A stretch of 41,121 nt of DNA, taken from assembly GCA_023437365.1 (NCBI GenBank), contig JAEZGK010000049.1, positions 1 through 41,121 on the forward strand, read 5' to 3'. Of this stretch, positions 25,531-33,268 are shown piece after piece (within the stretch, counting starts at the first letter, position 1; the number at the start of each line of letters is the position of its first letter). Origin of the DNA: Bacillota bacterium (GTDB taxonomy: Bacteria > Bacillota > Clostridia > Lachnospirales > Lachnospiraceae). The translations under genes and the position numbers were made by a program. A model generated the notes under the pieces. It searched no databases and was not told the DNA's origin. It worked only from the letters and a program-made list of their open reading frames with translations.

Positions 25531-26790
25531 CTAGGTATATCGGATGAGACAGTCCAGTAGCTTCATATATTGATTTTGTGTTGCTTGATCCTGTCTTTCA
25601 ATTAATTCGGACTTAGTCCTTTCGAGATATGACGCAGTAACTGGCAGCCGCCTTTCAATCTGATGTATATATTCCTCAGAGAAAAACTCCTTGCTGCCTA
25701 TTACGGAGGAATAAATCAGAAGATAACTGCTCTGCTTGACAAATTCCTTAAAGCTGTTGTTTTCGGCCGAATACGCTTCCATGATACCATGAAGAAAGTT
25801 CAGGAGCTTGTTAACAGTTTTTTCCTCGTAGGATTGCTCTAAAACCAATGTAAAAATCGTCTGATACCCGTTATGGCTATCTTCACCAATGTCCTGAAGG
25901 TCATCCGCCAGCTGTAGGAAAAAGCCAAAGCCAAGATAAAACAGATAATCCTCCTCAGTAAGCGGTTTATTGATGAGATATCGATCAACAAGTACGGAGA
26001 CACCGCCCTTGAACAAGGAGATGTCCAAGCGCTGCTCCGGAGTGAGGATGTTTTTTTTACTTTGCTGACCGAGACTTTCTTCCTGTGCCTCCAGCATCAT
26101 TAATAAAAGCGTATATATCCCAGTATCCTTATCCCTGGGGTATCCTTCCTCAATCGCCTTAAGCAGAAGATGGGTCTTTTTATAATAATTATCTTTGAAT
26201 TGAACTTGCTTCCCTTCTAGGGTATCGCGAATCAACCGATTATACTCTAGCTTGTCAGACGTGGAGTTTACTATGTTATCAATATAATTATCGGTAAACG
26301 GATAAAGCATACTGTAGCCGAAGCCTGGGTTACTGTAACCGGAATTGCTACCGCAATCGGTAGGATTTCGATTTATAACCTTGAACATGGCAAATACAAT
26401 ATAATTTCGTATGGCCTGACCAAGTTCTCCGAAGGACAGTTCAGGAGCAAAGTGTCTGGCATGTCTGGCAAACTCCATAAGTTCCTGATAAAATGCAGTC
26501 AATTCCTGAGGCTTCATAGCATTATGTATACCAATGATCTGTTCCTTGCTTAACAGCTTCATAAGAAAGGCCTCTGTTTGTTTGCTCCATTTTTTTCGTC
26601 CAAAAGGAAGCCTTGGAATACTGTTCATCTGTTTGTGAAAATCCTTGGAGACCTGTTCAGCATATGCCTCATTACTGATTTGCTGCTCTGATGCTATTTC
26701 TGTCAGATTGACAGGAAACCGATCACTTGCCTCCAACCAAATTCTCTTGATTATTTCTAAACTTCGTTGTGTATCATCTCTAATCTGCAA
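25531..26790 (-). CDS. Class 1 isoprenoid biosynthesis-like enzyme
   Basis: A 419-residue all-helical protein with marks of the class I prenyltransferase/terpene synthase fold. A first Asp/Asn-rich site, DNYIDN (residues 167-172), and a second, ADDLQD (295-300), have about the spacing of the two metal-binding motifs. KGGVSVLVDRY, before the second motif, recalls the KTGxL loop of polyprenyl synthases. It is longer than a polyprenyl synthase (about 300) and the first motif lacks the classic DDxxD. The start is TTG with GGTGAGGG upstream. Substrate and product are unknown. It sits alone, reversed between the Rrf2 gene and the cysK stump. Confidence 0.7.
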   Translation of the reverse strand: MQIRDDTQRSLEIIKRIWLEASDRFPVNLTEIASEQQISNEAYAEQVSKDFHKQMNSIPRLPFGRKKWSKQTEAFLMKLLSKEQIIGIHNAMKPQELTAFYQELMEFARHARHFAPELSFGELGQAIRNYIVFAMFKVINRNPTDCGSNSGYSNPGFGYSMLYPFTDNYIDNIVNSTSDKLEYNRLIRDTLEGKQVQFKDNYYKKTHLLLKAIEEGYPRDKDTGIYTLLLMMLEAQEESLGQQSKKNILTPEQRLDISLFKGGVSVLVDRYLINKPLTEEDYLFYLGFGFFLQLADDLQDIGEDSHNGYQTIFTLVLEQSYEEKTVNKLLNFLHGIMEAYSAENNSFKEFVKQSSYLLIYSSVIGSKEFFSEEYIHQIERRLPVTASYLERTKSELIERQDQATQNQYMKLLDCLIRYT

Positions 26791-26981
26791 TATTTTTCCC
26801 TCACCCTTGATTAACTTTCTTAATTATAACATATCTTGTAGATATTACTATCAAAAGAAAGTAAAAACTGATCTAAACCAAATTAAAAAGATGATCAGGT
26901 GAGGATATTACAAGAGAGTACTGATAGAGAATATCGTGTTATCATGATATGACGCATCTGAGATATTATGGTAAATAGTAG

Positions 26982-27107
26982 GAAGGTGCAGCATTATGGG
27001 CAGCGGCCTTTTTGGCACGAAGACCTGAAAATAAAGGGAAAACAATTGTTATATTATTACCCGATACAGGGGAAAGGTATCTTTCTACTGCCATGTTTGC
27101 AAAATAA
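26982..27107 (+). pseudogene. 3' remnant of a cysteine synthase gene (cysK)
   Basis: In the frame set by 27000, the sequence reads EGAALWAAAFLARRPENKGK, then TIVILLPDTGERYLSTAMFAK and a stop at 27105-27107. This matches the conserved C terminus of O-acetylserine sulfhydrylase A (GAAL, RPEN.GKTIV.LLPDTGERYLST). A stop (TAG at 26979-26981) lies directly before it and no start or ribosome binding site is present, so about 42 codons survive of roughly 300. A terminator follows at 27124. A deletion or insertion event has removed the rest. Confidence 0.85.
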
Positions 27108-27123
27108 AGATAGTAGAACTAAG

Positions 27124-27165
27124 TAAGCCCGCCATCGGTATCACCGAAGACGGGCTTATTCTTAT
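27124..27165 (+). terminator. Rho-independent terminator after the cysK remnant
   Basis: TAAGCCCG (27124-27131) pairs perfectly with CGGGCTTA (27151-27158), and an inner TCGGT/ACCGA stem extends it. It is followed by a T-rich run. It also faces the end of the 27171 gene. Confidence 0.75.
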
Positions 27166-27170
27166 TATCT

Positions 27171-27443
27171 TTATGCATGCAACTGCAGATGACGGTTAGA
27201 GGTCAGGTAAATGGCTCTCTCATAATCTCTATGGTGTACATACAGAGAATACTGTACTGCATTTTTGGGATCAACACCGCTTGGCAGATAAGTTCTACGT
27301 GGGTTTGGTCTCAGTCCGACATTGCTCCGGTCGATCATCCTATAATCATATGTAATTCCATCCACCGCCAAGGCATTTTTGAGTTCGGAAAATTCTCTCA
27401 GCGAATAACCTTCATATATTTCTACTCGGTTCCAGAAAAACAT
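27171..27443 (-). CDS. Small hypothetical protein
   Basis: A 90-residue soluble protein starting FFWNRVEIYEGYSLREFSELKNAL and ending with YVHHRDYERAIYLT. The shape, a strand, a helix and a closing strand-helix, loosely resembles small DUF2007-like proteins of Clostridia, but I am not sure of the family. GGGGTGAT precedes the ATG at suitable spacing. It ends 13 bases from a terminator shared with the cysK remnant. Confidence 0.7.
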   Translation of the reverse strand: MFFWNRVEIYEGYSLREFSELKNALAVDGITYDYRMIDRSNVGLRPNPRRTYLPSGVDPKNAVQYSLYVHHRDYERAIYLTSNRHLQLHA

Positions 27444-27495
27444 CGTCTATCACCCCATTCACATTTTGTTTGTTTTAATTAAGTTGCTTTTATTA

Positions 27496-27867
27496 CGTGT
27501 CAAAAGATGCTGCGCGCGTTTTACAGATAAAATATGTTGCTACCTAACGTGAGGTTATCTTTTATTAAAGCGTCAAAAGATGCTGCGCACATTTAACAGA
27601 TAAAATATGTTGCTATTGTAAGCGAGGTTACATAGCATCATATTTTATCTGTAAAGCACCTGCGGTGCTTTTGACACTTTAATATCTGTAAAGCACCTGC
27701 GGTGCTTAAAACGTTAATTATAATTAAGTGTCTAACCATGCTTCACATAACACAATAACTATATAAAACTATTTGCAGGAAATCTTGCTTAGCAATATAA
27801 TCTGTAAATCACTAACAGAGTATTTGATGTTAATATCAGTAAAGCACCTGCGGTGCTTTTAACACTT
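27496..27867. repeat. Inverted intergenic repeat cluster
   Basis: Five copies of a ~33-nt unit fill most of this spacer. Two are in one orientation (27496 and 27571: GTCAAAAGATGCTGCGC then ACAGATAAAATATGTTGCTA) and three in the other (27648, 27684 and 27834: ATCTGTAAAGCACCTGCGGT then GCTTTT(G/A)ACACTT). The second and third copies face each other and can form one stem of about 40 bp (27572-27676), closed by AGATAAAATATG pairing with CATATTTTATCT. No gene is present in 27444-27996. Confidence 0.75.
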
Positions 27868-27996
27868 ATCTATTCATCCTTGTAGATTTATTATACGCCG
27901 GTGACCTTTGTTTTTCAAATTAAGGTTTCATTAGAAACACCTATGGTTGGATTTCATATGATAATAAGTGGAAAGCTTTGAGCATCGGGGTGGACT

Positions 27997-28782
27997 ATGG
28001 CTAAGATTATTCTGGATCCAGGTCACGGAGGAAGAGACAATGGAGATTATTATGAGAGTAGAAGCGAGAAAAACGATAATCTTTTGCTCATCTTAAGAGT
28101 TGGGCGGTTCTTGGAGGCACAGGGAATAGAAGTTGTATATACCAGAAAAACAGATGCTTATCTGGCTAACAAGGAACGTATAGCGCTGATCAATGAATCC
28201 GGAGCTGATCTGATGATATCGCTGCATCATCTGAGCGGAGGAAGCTATGGATATAGTTTGGAGTTCTTTATCAAGGAAAATGACTTAATTGCACGAGGTA
28301 CGGCTGTTGCTATAGAGAAAGAACTATATCCTGTAGGTTATACAACCTACAAAATTACCGCCAATACAGATCTACCTTTACTAAATGAGGTGTCTATACC
28401 TGCCTTAATGATTGGTATCCGCTATCTTGGGGCAGATCGAGAAAATGTGTTTTATGATCTGAACTTTCTGCCAATTGCAGAAGCAATCGCCAGAGGAATT
28501 CTGGAATACCTTACACTGAATACAGACAATAAAAGTGATTTGATTCTGAAGCCGATGTCGGCATGCTACTGTTATCGTGTAATGGTAGGCAGATATCGAT
28601 TCTATGATGAGGCTGCATGGGAACAGATGATTTTGAGGAATCTCGATATTTCGGCAGAGATGGAATATCGAAGAAGGAGATATGACCTATACGTAGGACT
28701 GACTAATCAGCTTGACGAGGCTGTTTTATTGGAGGGGAAGCTTCGCAGACTGGGCTACAGTACGGTAATTTCTATTGTTTGA
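27997..28782 (+). CDS. N-acetylmuramoyl-L-alanine amidase-like, catalytic Glu replaced
   Basis: A 261-residue Amidase_3 domain (residues 1-170) followed by a SPOR-like C-terminal domain (VMVGRYRFYDEAAWEQ, YDLYVGLTNQLDEA). Zinc ligands are visible: His-10 in DPGHGG, Glu-24 in RSEKND and His-77/78 in SLHHLS. The usual catalytic Glu in the PxxLVE motif is absent: the sequence reads IPALMIGIRYL, with Gly-140 in that place. There is no signal peptide. The enzyme may be inactive or have another use, perhaps binding peptidoglycan in the mother cell or spore. The ATG follows GGGGTGG. Confidence 0.82.
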   Translation: MAKIILDPGHGGRDNGDYYESRSEKNDNLLLILRVGRFLEAQGIEVVYTRKTDAYLANKERIALINESGADLMISLHHLSGGSYGYSLEFFIKENDLIARGTAVAIEKELYPVGYTTYKITANTDLPLLNEVSIPALMIGIRYLGADRENVFYDLNFLPIAEAIARGILEYLTLNTDNKSDLILKPMSACYCYRVMVGRYRFYDEAAWEQMILRNLDISAEMEYRRRRYDLYVGLTNQLDEAVLLEGKLRRLGYSTVISIV

Positions 28783-28818
28783 TTTGTATGTTTTGTTTTA
28801 TCAATTCTGCACGACGTC

Positions 28819-28847
28819 TTGACTTGTCATTTTATTTCATTTATAAT
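28819..28847 (+). promoter_or_regulatory. Sigma-A promoter of the yicC operon
   Basis: TTGACT (28819-28824) and TATAAT (28842-28847) are separated by exactly 17 bases. The transcript would start about 65 bases before the yicC ATG. Confidence 0.75.
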
Positions 28848-28917
28848 TAGTTGGATATAATAATACTGATATGATGGCAATTTCGTCAAAATCACAAAAC
28901 ATGAAAGAGTGTGGGCT

Positions 28918-29796
28918 ATGTTAAAAAGTATGACAGGCTTCGGGCGTTGTGAAATTGCCCATGTAGATCGGAAAATTACAGTTGAGATGAAGGCAGTAAA
29001 CCACAGATACTGTGATATCTCAATCAAGATGCCTAAAAAGCTGAGTTTTTTTGAAGCGGGCATCCGAAATGTACTAAAGCAGTACATCGGCAGAGGAAAA
29101 ATTGACATCTATATTACTTACGAAGACTATACTGAGAATAATGTATGTGTCAAGTATAATGCGGATCTGGCCAGAGAGTATTATGTCAATCTGGAGAAAA
29201 TAAGTAAGGAATTCGGAATTGAGAACGATATTCGTGTATCAGCCTTATCCAGATATCCTGATGTTTTTACTCTTGAGGAACAGACTATTGATGAGAAGGA
29301 GCTCTGGGAACTGGTAGAAGAAGCAGTCAAGACGGCGGCAAGCCGTTTCGTAGAGACCAGAATTTCAGAGGGTGAGCATCTGAAACAGGACATCGTAGCT
29401 AAATTGGACTCTATGCTTTCCCTGGTAGATTTCATTGAGACTAGGTCACCAGAGGTAGTGAACGAATATCGTAATAAGTTGATGGCAAAGGTAACAGAAC
29501 TGCTGGGTGATACGAAGGTAGAAGAGAGTATTCTCGTAACTGAGATTACCGTATTTGCTGATAAGATATGTGTTGACGAGGAGACAGTTCGTCTGAAGAG
29601 CCACATCATGAATATGAAGGAAGCTCTCAATGAAAGCGAAAATGTCGGTAGAAAGCTGGACTTCATAGCTCAGGAGATGAACAGAGAAGCCAACACCATA
29701 TTATCAAAGGCCAATGATCTTGAGGTTACCAATAAAGCAATCGATCTTAAAACAGAGATTGAAAAGGTTCGTGAACAGATTCAAAATATTGAATAA
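28918..29796 (+). CDS. YicC family protein (RNA-related)
   Basis: A protein of about 292 residues opening MLKSMTGFGR, the fixed start of the YicC family. The C-terminal DUF1732 region (FIAQEMNREANTILSKANDLE.T) is present, so it is full length. YicC has been linked to RNA turnover as an endoribonuclease. I chose the ATG at 28918, since every family member starts at this methionine; a GTG three codons earlier is also in frame. It leads a cluster with RemA and the omega subunit. Confidence 0.9.
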   Translation: MLKSMTGFGRCEIAHVDRKITVEMKAVNHRYCDISIKMPKKLSFFEAGIRNVLKQYIGRGKIDIYITYEDYTENNVCVKYNADLAREYYVNLEKISKEFGIENDIRVSALSRYPDVFTLEEQTIDEKELWELVEEAVKTAASRFVETRISEGEHLKQDIVAKLDSMLSLVDFIETRSPEVVNEYRNKLMAKVTELLGDTKVEESILVTEITVFADKICVDEETVRLKSHIMNMKEALNESENVGRKLDFIAQEMNREANTILSKANDLEVTNKAIDLKTEIEKVREQIQNIE

Positions 29797-29820
29797 TAGT
29801 CTTGGAAATGAGGAATAACT

Positions 29821-30096
29821 TTGAATAAGCTAGTAAATGTCGGCTTTGGAAATGTTGTGAATGTTAATAAGATTATCAGTATCATCAGTCCTGAAGCTGC
29901 ACCGATCAAACGCATGGTGCAAACCGCGAAGGATCAGGGGATGGCGATTGACGCTACCTGCGGCAGAAGAACGAAGGCAGTAATTGTTACGGATAGCGGA
30001 CATCTGGTATTATCCTCCCTGCTTCCGGATACAATTGCGGGTAGAGTAAACCAAAAAGAAACTGCAGAATACATCGAAGTTGTGCACAATGAATAG
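29821..30096 (+). CDS. remA: RemA/DUF370 regulator
   Basis: A 91-residue DNA-binding protein of the DUF370 family, known in Bacillus as RemA, an activator of biofilm matrix genes. The NKLVNVGFGNVVNVNKII opening and the CGRRTKAVIVTDSGH centre are diagnostic. The start is TTG, preceded by GAGGAATA, as in many clostridial members. It is 24 bases after yicC. Confidence 0.92.
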   Translation: MNKLVNVGFGNVVNVNKIISIISPEAAPIKRMVQTAKDQGMAIDATCGRRTKAVIVTDSGHLVLSSLLPDTIAGRVNQKETAEYIEVVHNE

Positions 30097-30135
30097 ATGT
30101 TAAAAAATATGTAATCTCAGGAAGGAGATAATAAT

Positions 30136-30396
30136 ATGTTACATCCATCATATACGGATTTAATGAAAGTAGTAAACAGTGAGGTAGAGCCAGGAGAACA
30201 GCCGGTAGTTAACAGCCGGTATTCCATTGTCATTGCAACCGCCAGACGTGCAAGACAGATTATCGACGGGTCCGTACCGCTGGTTGATGTTACCTATCCC
30301 AAGCCTTTATCCATTGCTGTAGAGGAACTGTATCGTTCCAAGGTTAAGATCGTTGGTGACGATGAAGAAAAAACAGAGGATATTAAGCAGCAATAG
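30136..30396 (+). CDS. rpoZ: RNA polymerase omega subunit
   Basis: An 86-residue omega subunit, which stabilises the assembly of the beta-prime subunit. LHPSYTDLMKVVN and the NSRYSIVIATARRARQI stretch are the family core. GGAAGGAGA precedes the ATG. Guanylate kinase, normally encoded between remA and rpoZ, is absent: only 39 bases separate the two genes. Confidence 0.92.
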   Translation: MLHPSYTDLMKVVNSEVEPGEQPVVNSRYSIVIATARRARQIIDGSVPLVDVTYPKPLSIAVEELYRSKVKIVGDDEEKTEDIKQQ

Positions 30397-30498
30397 GCTC
30401 ATTTGAATATGGAACTATTCATAGTAGACAGGAAAGGAAGATTACCATGTCTTATGAGCTAGGAAAATAGTCAGGACAGAGGTTTTCAGGAAAGAGAT

Positions 30499-31167
30499 AT
30501 GGAATCTACTGAGAATAAAGACTATCGTACTGATGTTAATAATTTAAATAGTGATTACTTTGACAGCAATGAAATAGATGACAAGTCAGAACCGGAGAAA
30601 CCGAGTAAAGCCACTGTATCGGAGAAAAAAGCATCGAACGGTGTGAAAGGACTCATTTATGATCTGATATTCTATGCCGTGCTGATTTTTGTTTGTATTT
30701 ATGTACTTCCGAATTTTGTGATACAGCGTACCATCGTGGACGGCTCCTCCATGGCAGATACCTTAATGGATGGAGAACATCTATATGTTGAAAAACTGTC
30801 TTATCGGTTTGATGCACTTGATCGTTTTGACATTATCGTATTTTATCCCTATGGAAGAGAAAATGAAGAATATTATGTTAAGAGAATCATCGGTCTTCCC
30901 GGGGAGACAGTTCAGATTATAGGGTCAGATATCTATATCAACGGTGAAATTCTAAAGGAAAATTATGGGACTCAGAAGCTTGAGGAGCCAGGACGTGCCG
31001 CAGAACCAATTACGTTAGGGGAGGACGAATACTTCGTGATGGGAGATAACCGTAATATCAGTAAGGACAGTCGATCCGAAGTGGTTGGTAATGTGAAAAA
31101 AGAGAATATTGGTGGCAGAGTGGTGTTCAGGATTAAGCCGCTCAGCCGGCTTGGAACAGTAGATTGA
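30499..31167 (+). CDS. lepB: Signal peptidase I
   Basis: A 222-residue type I signal peptidase. The first ~50 residues are a charged cytoplasmic extension; one membrane helix follows (residues 53-73). The catalytic Ser-84 lies in VDGSSMADTL and Lys-128 in YYVKRIIGLPGE; MGDNRNISKDSR is the family's third block. GGAAAGAG precedes the ATG. Between rpoZ and this gene a seven-codon open frame with its own ribosome binding site (30447-30470) is present. Confidence 0.92.
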   Translation: MESTENKDYRTDVNNLNSDYFDSNEIDDKSEPEKPSKATVSEKKASNGVKGLIYDLIFYAVLIFVCIYVLPNFVIQRTIVDGSSMADTLMDGEHLYVEKLSYRFDALDRFDIIVFYPYGRENEEYYVKRIIGLPGETVQIIGSDIYINGEILKENYGTQKLEEPGRAAEPITLGEDEYFVMGDNRNISKDSRSEVVGNVKKENIGGRVVFRIKPLSRLGTVD

Positions 31168-31240
31168 TTTTATTTCCTGCTTGCAATTTACATAGGGATT
31201 CGATAGAATATATCATGTTCTGTCCGATAGGAGCTTAATT

Positions 31241-32218
31241 ATGAAGGTGATCAAGGAACATATCAGAACAGGCGGCTTCAAGAAGTTCTACCTTCTCTAT
31301 GGAACTGAGGATTATTTGAAGAAGCTGTATCGGGATAAATTAAAAACTGCAATCCTTAAGGATGACAGTGACATGAATTATTCCTATTTTGAGGGTAAAG
31401 ATGTTGAACCCAGAAAGGTTTATGAGGCCGCACAGACCTTACCCTTTTTTAGTGACAGAAGATTGCTTCTTATTGAAAACAGCGGATTATTTAAAACCTC
31501 GAGTGAGCTTCCCGAGTTACTGGAGGGTACACCGGACAGTACAATCATTCTTTTTGTAGAGAATGAGATTGATAAAAGAAATAAGCTTTTCAAGCTGATT
31601 AAGGATCAGGGTACCGTTTCCGAGATGAACGGTCTGGATGAGCAGAACTTAAAGCTCTTCGTGGCCTCCCAACTGGAACAGGAGGGAAAGAAGATTACCG
31701 AGTCCTCCATCCTGTATTTACTAGATAAGACCGGTTCTGATATGATCAATATCTGTAATGAGTTGGAGAAGCTTGTCGGATATACCTATGGTCGGGAAAT
31801 TATCCGAGCTGAGGATATTGATGCTGTGACCACCACACAGATTTCGGGAAAGATTTTCCTTATGATTGATGCAATCGGATCAAAGCAGCAGAGTAAAGCT
31901 CTCGATTTATATTATGATTTACTTTCTGTCCGAGAGAAACCCTTGTCCATCCTATATCTGATTACAAGACATTTCAACATCCTGCTTCAAGCGAAGAACC
32001 TGCAAGCTTTGGGGTTTAATGCTTCCTCCATCAGTGAGAAGGTTGGAGTACCGCCTTTCGCAGTAAATAAATATCTTGGGCAGGCGAAAAATTTCTCTGT
32101 GAAAAAGCTGAAGGAAGCGCTGGAGTTTTCGGCAGAAATTGAAGAGCAGGTAAAGACAGGACGAATGCTGGAGAAGATCGGTGTGGAGCTTTTTATCATC
32201 ACCTTTAGCAAAAGATAA
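31241..32218 (+). CDS. holA: DNA polymerase III subunit delta
   Basis: A 325-residue HolA protein, the clamp-loader subunit that opens the beta ring. The opening (FKKFYLLYGTEDYLKKLYRDKLK), the SDRRLLLIENSG stretch, and the C-terminal LLQAKNLQALGF/VNKYLGQAK helices are all family features. Domain order (N-terminal AAA-like, lid and collar) and length are normal. GATAGGAGC precedes the ATG. It is 73 bases downstream of lepB, probably in the same transcript. Confidence 0.92.
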   Translation: MKVIKEHIRTGGFKKFYLLYGTEDYLKKLYRDKLKTAILKDDSDMNYSYFEGKDVEPRKVYEAAQTLPFFSDRRLLLIENSGLFKTSSELPELLEGTPDSTIILFVENEIDKRNKLFKLIKDQGTVSEMNGLDEQNLKLFVASQLEQEGKKITESSILYLLDKTGSDMINICNELEKLVGYTYGREIIRAEDIDAVTTTQISGKIFLMIDAIGSKQQSKALDLYYDLLSVREKPLSILYLITRHFNILLQAKNLQALGFNASSISEKVGVPPFAVNKYLGQAKNFSVKKLKEALEFSAEIEEQVKTGRMLEKIGVELFIITFSKR

Positions 32219-32330
32219 GATGCAAAGCTTATTCAAAAGCTTATTCAAAAGCGTATATCAGCTAAAATACTGGTGTAAATATTATGTCAATTACGGATTT
32301 GGTCCTACGACCGGTCGTAATCATAGATTA

Positions 32331-32416
32331 GGAAGCGTATCGAAGTGGTCATAACGGCCCGCACTCGAAATGCGGTAGTCCTCACGGGCTCGTGGGTTCG
32401 AATCCCACCGCTTCCG
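32331..32416 (+). tRNA. tRNA-Ser (anticodon CGA)
   Basis: GGAAGCG (32331-32337) pairs with CGCTTCC (32409-32415) as the acceptor stem. The anticodon stem CCGCA/TGCGG holds the loop CTCGAAA, giving anticodon CGA for the UCG codon. A long variable arm, about 17 nt, marks a class II tRNA, as expected for serine. TTCGAAT forms the T loop. CCA is not encoded. Confidence 0.95.
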
Positions 32417-32425
32417 CTCAAAATG

Positions 32426-32480
32426 AAGGATGTGTTTCAAAACTAACATTTCAGTTAGTGATTGAAACACATCCTTTTTT
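32426..32480 (+). terminator. Rho-independent terminator after tRNA-Ser
   Basis: AAGGATGTGTTTCAA (32426-32440) pairs perfectly with TTGAAACACATCCTT (32462-32476), with an inner ACTAAC/GTTAGT stem, followed by a six-T run. Confidence 0.9.
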
Positions 32481-32591
32481 GGGTAAAAAATTGGACGCAC
32501 TGTGATGTGTTCCTTTGGAATATGGAATTCCAGGGTTTTACTTTATATTTCCAAAAAGTATTTGACATTAATGGAAAGTAATGGTATATTA

Positions 32592-32617
32592 TGAATGAAC
32601 TAAAAAATATTCATTCA
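32592..32617 (+). promoter_or_regulatory. TetR-type operator upstream of its own gene
   Basis: TGAATGAA (32592-32599) and TTCATTCA (32610-32617) form an 8-of-8 inverted repeat with a 10-nt spacer, ending about 20 bases before the TetR start. TTGACA at 32572-32577 lies just upstream, but no -10 box of normal spacing is clear. The position suits autorepression. Confidence 0.6.
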
Positions 32618-32636
32618 GCAGGAGGATAAATACCAG

Positions 32637-33218
32637 ATGGAGGATAAAAAGACTACATTATACATTTGCGCGAAGAAGCTGTTTGCGGAAAACGGCTTTA
32701 AGGATACAGGTATCGCTGATATTACGAAGGAGGCAGGGTTCTCCGTCGGAACCTTTTATAATTACTTTCCCTCCAAGGAAAAGCTGTTTATAGAAATTCT
32801 AAGTGAAGAATCGGCCACCCTGATGAAAAATATAATGCAGTCCATCAATCCTGAGGATGACCCTGCTAAACTGATCAAAGAGCTCTTGGCCTTGAATATG
32901 AAGGGGATGCTTTCTAATCCAATCCTTTCTCAATGGTATCATCCGGAGGTATATAATAAGATAGAAAAGCTCTTTCGCGAAGAGGAAGGGCTTGAAAAGA
33001 TGGATTTTTTATATAGAGAATTTTTGGATATGGTGAAGAAATGGCAGTCGGAAGGAAAGATGAGACCTGATATCAGCAGTGATGTGATTATGGCTATTTT
33101 CGAAGCAATTATACGAATCGGTTATCATAAGGAAGAAATCGGTTTGAAGTATTTTCCCGAAGTACAGGATTATCTTACAGATTTTGCCTTGAAGGGACTA
33201 ACCGACTGTTCGAAATAA
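32637..33218 (+). CDS. TetR family transcriptional regulator
   Basis: A 193-residue regulator. The N-terminal helix-turn-helix (ALK.. replaced by AKKLFAENGFKDTGIADITK, then EAGFSVGTFYNYFPSKEKLF) is the TetR signature; the remaining ~140 residues form the effector domain, with a TetR_C-like arrangement. AGGAGGA precedes the ATG. A palindrome upstream is the likely operator. The ApbE and FMN-binding genes follow 50 bases downstream on the same strand, so it probably controls them. The effector is unknown. Confidence 0.9.
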   Translation: MEDKKTTLYICAKKLFAENGFKDTGIADITKEAGFSVGTFYNYFPSKEKLFIEILSEESATLMKNIMQSINPEDDPAKLIKELLALNMKGMLSNPILSQWYHPEVYNKIEKLFREEEGLEKMDFLYREFLDMVKKWQSEGKMRPDISSDVIMAIFEAIIRIGYHKEEIGLKYFPEVQDYLTDFALKGLTDCSK

Positions 33219-33268
33219 GCAATATTATTGCAAGCGAGTTAGTCTTCAAATCAATAGGGGGATGACCA

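Noticed and set aside
27496..27867. CRISPR array
   Set aside because: The repeats face both ways, spacing is irregular, spacers are not of uniform length, and no cas genes are nearby.
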